Below are positions 57,024 to 64,000 of a stretch of 64,000 nt of DNA, piece by piece. The position numbers and the translations under genes were made by a program. Source of the DNA: JALYYC01 sp963795805. Lineage in GTDB: Bacteria > Chloroflexota > Dormibacteria > CF-121. Below the pieces are notes generated by a model. That model did not search any database, had not been told where the DNA came from, and was given only the letters and a program-made list of their open reading frames with translations. Position 1 is the stretch's first letter, and each line of letters starts with the position of its first letter. The stretch lies in contig CAWCIV010000002.1 in assembly GCA_963795805.1 (NCBI GenBank), positions 1 through 64,000 on the forward strand, written 5' to 3'.

Positions 57024-58085
57024 CTAGGTGAGCTCGACCTCAGAGTGGTCGCCGAGCATGAAGCGAAGCGCCTTGGGCATCGTATCGGTCCGCCGGATCA
57101 CGACATCTTTGCCGATCAGGCTGTCCACGATCCGTGAGACGTCGGTGATCTTGCTGTTCTCGAGCACGATCGAATGCTCGATCTCACTGTTGGTGATCTC
57201 CACGCCGTGATACACGGAGGTGAACGGGCCGACATAGGAGTTGACGACGCGCGCCCCCTCCCCGATGATCGCGGGACCACGCACGACGCTGTCGATAATC
57301 TCAGCCCCTGACTCGATCGCGACCTTCCCGATCAGGCTCGACTTTCCGGTGACCTTCCCGTCGTTGCGCGGCGCCAGCTGATCGAGCACGATGCGATTCG
57401 CCTCGAGCATGTCGGCCAGCCGGCCGGTGTCCTTCCACCAGCCGGTGATCACATGCGGCTCAACGCGCGCGCCCTGGTCGATCAGGTACTGGATGGCGTC
57501 CGTGATCTCGAGCTCGCCGCGCTCCGCGGGCCGGATCGCCTTGACCGCCTCGAAGACCTTCGGCCCGAAGAGATAAACGCCGACCAGCACGAGATCTGAC
57601 TTCGGCTTCTCGGGCTTTTCCTCCAGGCGAATCAACCGGCCGTCGCGCAGCTCAGCCACGCCGAATCGTTCGGGCTCCCGGACTTTTGCCAGCAGCACCA
57701 ACGCATCAGGCTTGCTGCGGGTGAACTGCTCGACGAAGGATGTGATCCCGTCCAGCACGAGGTTGTCGCCGAGGTACATGACGAAGGCATCGGTCTTGAG
57801 GAAGGGCTCCGCGATCTTGACCGCGTGGGCAAGACCGAGCGGTGCGTCCTGGCGGATGTACGTGACCTTCGCACCCCAGCGCGAACCGTCGCCAACCGCG
57901 GTCCGGATCTCCTCCTCGGTATCACCCACGATGATGCCGATGTCGGTGATGCCGGCGGCGACGACCGCCTCGATGCCGTAATAGAGGATGGGCTTGTTGG
58001 CGACCGGGACCAGTTGCTTGGCGCTGGTGTGGGTGATGGGACGCAGCCGGGTACCCAACCCGCCGCTGAGGATCAGGGCCTTCAG
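57024..58085 (-). CDS. rmlA: Glucose-1-phosphate thymidylyltransferase (RmlA, long form)
   Basis: Makes dTDP-glucose for rhamnose and other deoxysugars. About 353 residues. The nucleotide-binding start KALILSGGLGTRLRP requires the start at CTG 58085, which overlaps the glyQS stop (CTGA). The next in-frame TTG would remove half of the GGxGTRLRP motif. Later come PVANKPILYYGIEAV, LGDN and WWKDTGRLADML. The C-terminal 100 residues form hexapeptide left-handed helix repeats (VVRGPAIIGEGARVVNSYVG) as in the long RmlA/archaeal-type group. Close relatives include other sugar-1-phosphate nucleotidyltransferases, so the sugar is not certain. Confidence 0.82.
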   Translation of the reverse strand: MKALILSGGLGTRLRPITHTSAKQLVPVANKPILYYGIEAVVAAGITDIGIIVGDTEEEIRTAVGDGSRWGAKVTYIRQDAPLGLAHAVKIAEPFLKTDAFVMYLGDNLVLDGITSFVEQFTRSKPDALVLLAKVREPERFGVAELRDGRLIRLEEKPEKPKSDLVLVGVYLFGPKVFEAVKAIRPAERGELEITDAIQYLIDQGARVEPHVITGWWKDTGRLADMLEANRIVLDQLAPRNDGKVTGKSSLIGKVAIESGAEIIDSVVRGPAIIGEGARVVNSYVGPFTSVYHGVEITNSEIEHSIVLENSKITDVSRIVDSLIGKDVVIRRTDTMPKALRFMLGDHSEVELT

Positions 58086-59415
58086 GCCAGGAGCTCCTGG
58101 AGCTTCGCGCGGAGATCCGCGAGCGGCACCCGGACCTGCGTCATCGCGTCGCGCGAGCGGATGGTGACCGACTTGTCGTTCTCGGTCTCGAAATCGACCG
58201 TGATCGCAAATGGCGTGCCGATCTCATCCTGGCGGCGATAGCGCTTGCCGATCGACTGCGTGTCGTCATACTCGGTCCGAAAGAACGGACGCAGCTCGTG
58301 CTCGAGCGTGCGCGCCGCGGTGTTGAGCGGCTCCTTCTTCGAGAGCGGCAGGATCGCCACCTGGATCGGCGCCACCGAGTGATGGAACTTGAGCACGACG
58401 CGCTGCTCGCCGCGGACCTCCTCCTCGTGGTAGGCATCGATCAGGATCGTCAGCATCGTCCGATCGACGCCGGCGGAGGGCTCGACCACGTGCGGGACGT
58501 AGCGCTCGCGAATGATGTCGTCGAAGTAGGAGAGGTCGCGCCCGGACGCCTTCTGGTGCGCGGTCAGGTCGTAGTCACCGCGGGCGGCGATCCCTTCCAG
58601 CTCCGACCAGCCGAACGGGAACTGGTACTCGACGTCGAAGGCGCCGCGCGCGTAGTGCGCCAGCTCGTCTTTGCTGATGGGCGCGCAGCCGCAGGTTCTC
58701 CGCGCGTGATCCCAAGGCCCAGGTACCACTTGAGCCGTTCGTCCTTCCAGTAGTCGAGCCACTTCATCTCGTCGGCCGGGGGCACGAAATACTCCAGTCT
58801 CCATCTGCTCGAACTCGCGCAAGCCGGAAGATCGAGTTCCCGGGCGTGATCTCGTTGCGGAAGGCCTTGCCGATCTGGGCGATCCCGAAGGGCGGGCGCA
58901 TGCCGCGTCGAGTTCAGGATGTTGGCGAAGTTGACGAAGATGCCCTGGGCGGTCTCCGGCCGCAGGTAGACCTGCGTCTCGGTCCTTCGGACCGGTCCGA
59001 CGAAGGTCTTGAACATCAGGTTGAACTGGCGGGCCTCGGTGAACTCGCCGCCGTCTTCGTCGTGGCGGGGCCCGCTCGACCTGGTCGGCGCGGAAGCGCT
59101 GGTGGCATTTCTTGCATTCGACCAGCGGGTCGGTGAAGTTCTGCACGTGCCCCGAGGCGACCCAGACCTTGCGGGTTCATGATGATGCCGGCGTCGATGC
59201 CGACCACGTCGTCCCGCAGTTCAACCATCGAGCGCCACCAGGCGCGCTTGATGTTGTTGCGCAGCGCGACGCCGAGCGGACCGAAGTCCCAGATCCCCTG
59301 GATGCCGCCGTAGATCTCGCTCGACTGGAAAAAGAAGCCGCGCCGCTTGGCCAGCGACACGAGCTTCTCCATCAGGTTGTCGGCTTCGCGCTGCGGGACG
59401 CTCTTCGGTAGCCAT
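58082..59415 (-). CDS. glyQS: Glycyl-tRNA synthetase, single-chain type, several frameshifts
   Basis: Charges tRNA-Gly. The N-terminal frame reads MEKLVSLAKRRGFFFQSSEIYGG with GIWDFGPLG, then after frame changes near 59170, 59050, 58900, 58800 and 58690 come class II motif 2 (RPETAQGIFVNFANILN), NEITPGN-like remains and motif 3 region EPSAGVDRTML. The last 215 residues are uninterrupted with the anticodon-binding domain (VAPIQVAILPLSKKEPL). An essential gene should not be this broken, so sequencing error is the best explanation. ATG 59415 gives the upstream start with another frame change near 59405. Confidence 0.85.
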
Positions 59416-60170
59416 CTAGGGCGAATGCTCCGGATGAACTCCAGGCTCTTGAGCCGGCGGTCCAGGTGATATTCGAGCTGCGCTTCGAGCGCCGCCTCGA
59501 TCTCGCGTAGCAGTTCCGCCGTCAGCCGCAGGCGGTCGTAGAGCTCGGCGCTGGTCGGCGGCCATCAGCCGCAGCACCTTGAGCCGCGTTGACCGAGACG
59601 GCCGAGCCCGCCTGGGCGTGGCGCCACAGCGTTGGCGCAGAGCACGCCCCCCAAGCAGCGGCGAGAACCAGGCCGGCTGCTTCCGGCAGCGGCATCGCCG
59701 CAGCCGGCGCAGGTGTGGAGCTGCGGCATGGTAGCCGAGCAGGTCGAGGATGCGCATCAGGAACCAGGCGGCGTCGGCGCGTGGGAGGCGCTCCGGGCGT
59801 TGAGGCGAGTCGAGGGTGCTCGACCACCAGCTCGAAGACGTCATCCACCGGGTGCCGGTCCTCGAGGACCTTGTCGACGACCTCGGCGACCAGGCAGGCG
59901 TAGCCGGTGCGCTGCAGGTCGCCGCTGATGTTGCGGACGTCGCCGCGACGCTCGACCTGGGCGACGACGTCCAGGTTGCGCCTTTGGCGAGCATCATCGC
60001 GAGCGGCCGAACAGGTCGAGGCTGCTCCCGATCCGGGTTTTGCTCTTGCGCGCGCCCTTGGCGATGGCGGCGAGCTTGCCGTACTCGCGCGTCAGCAGCG
60101 TAAGGATGCGGTCGGCCTCCCCGTAGTCCAGCCGGCGCAGCACGATCGCATCGGCCTGGTAGGTCGGCAT
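59416..60170 (-). CDS. recO: DNA repair protein RecO, frameshifted
   Basis: The N-terminal OB-fold is clear from ATG 60170: YQADAIVLRRLDYGEADRIL, LLTREYGKLAAIAKGARKSK and SSLDLFG. The following 200 codons show the expected helical and zinc-ribbon region scattered in several frames, ending near SLEFIRSIRP. RecO helps load RecA through RecF/RecR and anneals strands. The gene sits directly before glyQS, a common order in Gram-positive-type genomes. The frame changes continue the damaged stretch of glyQS and are probably errors. Confidence 0.75.
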
Positions 60171-60281
60171 GGCCGCAATTCTACGGTGAGGCCGTCTACC
60201 AAGAAACATCTTCTCTCGCCGACTTTGCCTCTTACAGCAGTGCCGGCGTGCACCAGCCACCCGCTCCAGACGCAGAGCCCC

Positions 60282-60623
60282 TTAGCCCGGGCGTATCTGA
60301 CTGCCCGTAGGGGTGGTGGTCGCAACCAACCGCAGTTGCGGCCATTCCCGACGATCCGGGACTCGCGAACGCAGTTCCCATGCGAAGCTGTACGACCCGG
60401 CGAGGATGTTATTCGGCCCGCCCGTGAGGCCTTCGTGTAGCCGATTCCGTGGTTGAGCCCAGTAACTCGACGGTCCGGCCCTCCCGTCGCGCGTCATGGA
60501 TTGGGTGGCATTGCCATTCGCGTCATACCCGTAGCTCACCTGCCCGAGGTCCGGGTCGGTCATGCCGGTCTTGCGACCCGCCATGTCGTAGATGAAGCTG
60601 GTTTTGGCTACCGCTTCACACAA
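60282..60623 (-). pseudogene. Rhs/YD-repeat fragment
   Basis: About 50 residues of clear YD-repeat text (FIYDMAGRKTGMTDPDLGQV, then YGYDANGNATQS) followed by unrelated sequence. In an Rhs protein this comes before the core domain, but here it lies downstream of the toxin and immunity genes, so it is a displaced fragment of another copy. Confidence 0.7.
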
Positions 60624-60699
60624 ATTCAGCCCGGTGCCCGAACGTCGCTACGAAGCCTTCCGACCATTGATGCTTCTTTTGGGTAGCTGCGGGGCTCCT

Positions 60700-61260
60700 T
60701 CAGGAGGATATGTGCCACAGAACCGGGTTGATCGCTGAGCACGCTCTTGCTTGCGACCGGAAGTCCGCCAGGGTTGTTGCGGACTCGAGCCTGTCAAGGA
60801 TGCAGAGTTCGAACTGTAATTCATTGTGGACCTCAGGATACGTAGCCGCCTTCGCTCTGAAGTCTTGGTCCGAATAGGGGCCTCCTCGAATCGCTTGCTC
60901 CACCAAGTAGCGGTCGAATACAGCGTAGTAAACGATATCCTGCGCCGACCCAACAACCAGACTGATATCGTCGACTCCGGCAGCCATGGAGGCGGCCCTG
61001 TCGAGCAGTATCAAAGTTTCGACGATGAAGTCACTCTCCTTCACGTGTGCGCTCGCGTCGATGAGGCGTTGTCTGGCGGCCTCTACCCTGTCAACATTGC
61101 TGGACCCGTCTGCGAGAGCCCACAGTGCATCGACCAGATCCGCCAGGCTCTTCCGAAGATCCACTGGCGCTCGCCCAACTCCTTCGAGCGCCCTTTCGGC
61201 GCATGCGGCGCCAAAGGCCAGTCGCTGCGGCTGCGGTAACCGATGAGCACGCTCAACCAA
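60700..61260 (-). CDS. Probable immunity protein, DUF416-like
   Basis: 186 residues, all helical, start TTG 61260. The N-terminal QRLAFGAACAERALEGVG and middle LADLVDALWALADG with RQRLIDASAHVKESDFIVET recall DUF416 proteins, a family known among immunity proteins of polymorphic toxins. It begins 30 bases after the stop of the Rhs C-terminal domain on the same strand, the standard place for a cognate immunity gene. No membrane segment, so it acts in the cytoplasm. Similarity is by eye and moderate. Confidence 0.65.
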   Translation of the reverse strand: MVERAHRLPQPQRLAFGAACAERALEGVGRAPVDLRKSLADLVDALWALADGSSNVDRVEAARQRLIDASAHVKESDFIVETLILLDRAASMAAGVDDISLVVGSAQDIVYYAVFDRYLVEQAIRGGPYSDQDFRAKAATYPEVHNELQFELCILDRLESATTLADFRSQARACSAINPVLWHISS

Positions 61261-61290
61261 AGCTTCGAGGAGACCATGTTCCTGAGATTG

Positions 61291-62675
61291 TTATGGGTCC
61301 TCTGCAAATAGTTCAAGCTGGGTAAATCGCGAAGCCAAGTTACCCTCCTCATCCGTCAGCGACGCTCCGATACCACTCCGTCGCATCATCGCTTCCCAAC
61401 GCAAGGGTCCGACCGCGGGATTCGACCATCCGTAACGACCTACTTGCGATGGCAGCACCCCCAACCTTCTTTGTAGAGCCACACGGCAGTCAGCGCACAC
61501 TTGATTGGTGGCTTCAAAACCAATTAGTCTACCCCCGTTCTTCTCTTGGAACCGAAGCATTTTCATTTCCGCGTCATTGAGGTTGCTCGGCATCCCAGGC
61601 GAACGGGGCACAGCATAACCGGTTACTGGCCGAACGTCACCCAAGATCTCCTGACTGCCTTTAAGGAGCGATGGATAGTCAACGTCGCCACTTTGAAAAA
61701 CCAAAAAGGACCTTTCGCCGTTCGGATTCTCCCATGCGACCAAATTCAGAGTGCGCCACTGCGCCGCCCTCCCACCGTAAGGTCCGTCTTTTCCTCTGAG
61801 CTTGCCGACGATGCCCTGCAGTAGAACGCCCGTCGAAATCCGCCGAGGTCAGCTAGGCGGAAGCCATGAATCTGGGCGGATCTCGGCGGCGCCGGCGGCA
61901 GCGGATCCAAGTTACAGGTATCGACGCACTGAACGACGTGGCCGCTCGGATCCATACGGCTCATTGGATTGCCCTCAACGTAGGCATAGCGCGACAGCCC
62001 AAACATGTCGTAGCCGCCGCCGGGCAGGATGGTATCGGCGGTCGTGAACTGGCCCACCGTTGGGTCGTAGTAGCGGGCGTTGTAGTAGTCGAGGCCGGTC
62101 ACGTTGTCGGCGTGCTGGCCGGTAAAGCCGTAGTCGGTGGGCATCGTGCCGGTGCGGTAGCGGCTGCCGCCATAGGGGGCATAGAGGCTGCTGGCGGTGG
62201 CATTGCCGCTCGCGTCGACGGCGACATATGGCGCTGCCCAACCCATCCGACGCCAGGTAGCTGATCGTGCCGTTGACGGCCAGCGCGATCCGGGCCGAGC
62301 CGGCGTAGTAGTAGGTGGTCGTGGTCGTGGTCGACCCGCTGGTTACCACCTGCTCCAGGTTGCCGACGTAGATCGTGGTCGTGGTGCGTCCCGCCCTGCG
62401 TCACCTGCTGCTCCACCCGCTTCCCCTGGTTGTCGTAGAGAAAACATCGCTGTGGCGGGACTGGTCGGGTGTGTCGTACCAGGCGCAGACGAGCCCTCCA
62501 TTGTCGCAACTCAGTTTCGCCCCGCCTCTGCGAGCTGCCGGCGCAAATGTCGTCGCTGCTCGACGGCGCCCGACCAGGTCATGTTGCCGGCGGCGTCGTA
62601 GGCGGCGGTGTAGGCGCTTCCGATCGCGGTGGCCGCGTGCAGGTGGGCGCTGTCGGCGTAGGTTCGCGGGTTCAT
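61291..62675 (-). pseudogene. Rhs core with C-terminal toxin domain, N-terminally truncated and frameshifted
   Basis: Pieces in order are YD repeats (TAAYDAAGNMTWSG, FLYDNQGKRVEQQV), the Rhs core (YAPYGGSRYRTG, GFTGQHADNVTGLDYYNARY, FTTADTILPGGG) and the junction YVEGNPMSRMDPSGHVV. After another frame change near 61845 a toxin tip of about 170 residues follows, with NDAEMKML and CADC spaced as in deaminase-type toxins (H/C-x-E and CxxC), although an Asp replaces the usual His. The first ATG (62675) overlaps the methyltransferase stop. A full Rhs protein would need over 1000 more residues, so this is a tip module. Frame changes are near 62250, 62400, 62480 and 61845. Confidence 0.7.
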
Positions 62676-63409
62676 CTTTTTCTTGTCGGCTCGTTCGCGG
62701 AGGCGGCCGCGGTCGTCCGGCCAAGGAAGACTATCGAGCCACCGAACGGCAGGGTCAAGCGCGCGCTTGCCAGCGATTCCGCGCGGAACAGCCCCGACAG
62801 GACGGCATTGACCGGGCCCGGGGGTGGTTCCAGCTCATGGCCGGCCCGCGGCAGGCCGACGGCGTGGCCGGCCACGAGGGCCGGGAACAGGATGGTATTG
62901 AAGTAGGAGGTGTGCAGCCGCTCGATCCCGGCCTGCGCCATCAGAAGCGCGAGATCCTTGAGCCGGTAGCGGCGACGGTGGCCACCGAGCTCATCCATCG
63001 CGCTCCAGAGCCAGCGGTAGGCAGGGACCGTCACCGCCACGACCCCGCCCGGCCGAACCGCCGCCGCGAGTTGACGAGCCAGGCCATGGTCATCGTTCAC
63101 GTGTTCGAGCACGTCGAAGGCGCAGGCGCAATCGAAGCCCCCGGGCAACGGCTCGCCAGGCTCCATCTGGATAGCCTCGATGCCCCGTTTGCGCGCGATG
63201 GCGACGGCGGTCGCGGAAGGATCGGCGCCCGTGACCCGGTAATCCCGAGCGAGCTCTGCCGAAAGTCCGCCGGTGCCGCAGCCGACGTCGATGATGCGAC
63301 TCCCGGCAGGCAGGTAGCGGCGGAGCGACGCCTGGATGGCGGCGCGCCGGCCGGCAAACCACCAGTGGTCCCGGTCAACCGCGGCGTATTCGTCGGCGTA
63401 GTCCATCAT
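62672..63409 (-). CDS. SAM-dependent methyltransferase
   Basis: 245 residues. DHWWFAGRRAAIQASLRRYL begins the family; motif I is RIIDVGCGTGGLSAEL; then VTGADPS and CAFDVLEHVNDDHGL. The pattern YRWLWSAMDELGGHRRRY is the same surface-sugar-locus type of mark seen in the methyltransferase at 31396. Acceptor unknown. It is 22 bases downstream of the UDP-sugar dehydrogenase gene, so probably in the same polysaccharide operon. Confidence 0.88.
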   Translation of the reverse strand: MMDYADEYAAVDRDHWWFAGRRAAIQASLRRYLPAGSRIIDVGCGTGGLSAELARDYRVTGADPSATAVAIARKRGIEAIQMEPGEPLPGGFDCACAFDVLEHVNDDHGLARQLAAAVRPGGVVAVTVPAYRWLWSAMDELGGHRRRYRLKDLALLMAQAGIERLHTSYFNTILFPALVAGHAVGLPRAGHELEPPPGPVNAVLSGLFRAESLASARLTLPFGGSIVFLGRTTAAASANEPTRKR

Positions 63410-63431
63410 GGGCGCGGTCGCCCTGGCGGAT

Positions 63432-64000
63432 CTACTTCACCGACCCCCGCACGCTCGCCGGGTTTGCCCCATCCATGGGCGCTGGGATCGCCAGGTATCG
63501 CGCCGGCAGGCCCTTCAGGGCATCCGGCGGCAGGCTGCCGCGGCCGTCGAGGACGGCGCGAAGCCCGGTGAATCGAGCCCAATCGAGCTGTTCGTACTCG
63601 CGATGAAAGGCCTGGATGACGACGCCGTCCACGGCGAGCGGCTTGCTCAGATCCTCTACAAGCTCGATACCCAGCTCGTCCAATTCCGACGGTTCGAAGA
63701 GCGGATCATTGCCAAGCACACGAGCGCCCGCCTGGCGCAACGCCGGAACCAGCCGCAGCGCCACCGAGAAGGCAAGCTCCTTGACGTTCTCTCGATACGA
63801 GAGGCCGAGCACGAGCACGGTCTTTCCCTTCAAGCCGCCGAGTGCCTCCTCCAGCTGCTTCACGGCTACATCCACCATGCCGTCGTTGGTCTTGCGCCCG
63901 ATCCGCAGCATCTCGACCTCGCCGGGGTCGGCGTCCTCGATCAAGAATCGAGGGTAAACCGGGATGCAGTGGCCGCCGACGCCGAGACCCGGCCCATGGA
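63432..64000 (-). CDS. UDP-sugar dehydrogenase (UDP-ManNAc/UDP-glucose type), C-terminal part
   Basis: The gene runs off the window end. The visible 189 residues begin with the catalytic-cysteine block GPGLGVGGHCIPVYP and continue through the central helix region (RKTNDGMVDVAVKQLEEALG) and the C-terminal UDP-binding domain (LVLGLSYRENVKELAFSVAL, GNDPLFEP, VDGVVIQAFHREY). Oxidises the 6-hydroxyl of a UDP-sugar to a carboxylate with NAD. The sequence around the cysteine favours the UDP-N-acetylmannosamine type, but the substrate is not settled without the N-terminus. Confidence 0.87.
   Translation of the reverse strand, partial: HGPGLGVGGHCIPVYPRFLIEDADPGEVEMLRIGRKTNDGMVDVAVKQLEEALGGLKGKTVLVLGLSYRENVKELAFSVALRLVPALRQAGARVLGNDPLFEPSELDELGIELVEDLSKPLAVDGVVIQAFHREYEQLDWARFTGLRAVLDGRGSLPPDALKGLPARYLAIPAPMDGANPASVRGSVK

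Overview
The window is GC-rich bacterial DNA (roughly two thirds G+C) with many GTG and some TTG starts. No rRNA, tRNA, CRISPR array or phage structural gene was seen. A FemAB-type ligase, a D-Ala-D-Ala carboxypeptidase, a single-chain glycyl-tRNA synthetase and many secreted proteins suggest a monoderm soil lineage of Chloroflexota/Dormibacterota or Actinobacteria-like type. I cannot place it more closely.

Layout. 0-10 kb is a mosaic of short single-gene units: pentapeptide repeat protein, membrane proteins, a DJ-1/PfpI protein, GNAT, OsmC, a Nudix gene whose 5' end is lost in a repeat array, a broken DUF3494 gene with a hairpin leader, an M23 peptidase, a pterin dehydratase, and a rhodanese-CBS gene with an in-frame TGA where a cysteine is expected. 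10-22.6 kb holds a DD-peptidase, a GT39-like glycosyltransferase, an MFS exporter, an ECF sigma/anti-sigma pair, FemAB, a C39-like secreted protein, and a lipoprotein/TPR/AAA+ group. 22.6-32.9 kb is a surface-polysaccharide region (two paralogous GT2 enzymes, YfhO-like protein, polyprenyl glycosylphosphotransferase, O-antigen-ligase-like protein, methyltransferase) with ppdK embedded. 32.9-56.9 kb is a minus-strand run of eight large secreted proteins. Each ends in the same six-repeat PLL/DUF346-type propeller behind a different N-terminal module: PQQ propeller, two BNR propellers, CAP, WDGTAW propeller with IPT/Fn3, Ig-like repeats, M23 peptidase and GH18. 57-64 kb returns to sugar-nucleotide and housekeeping genes (rmlA-like, glyQS, recO), then an Rhs C-terminal toxin remnant with a probable immunity gene, a methyltransferase, and the end of a UDP-sugar dehydrogenase.

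Two patterns cross the window. First, a GC-rich interspersed repeat (short hairpin plus a four-run G tract) occurs in six clusters, and all three copies of a DUF559 nuclease-like gene sit between inverted copies of it. Only one gene copy is intact. This looks like a small nuclease-associated repeat family. Second, many genes carry single-base frameshifts, most densely at 58.6-62.6 kb. Some are probably sequence errors, so apparent pseudogenes need care.
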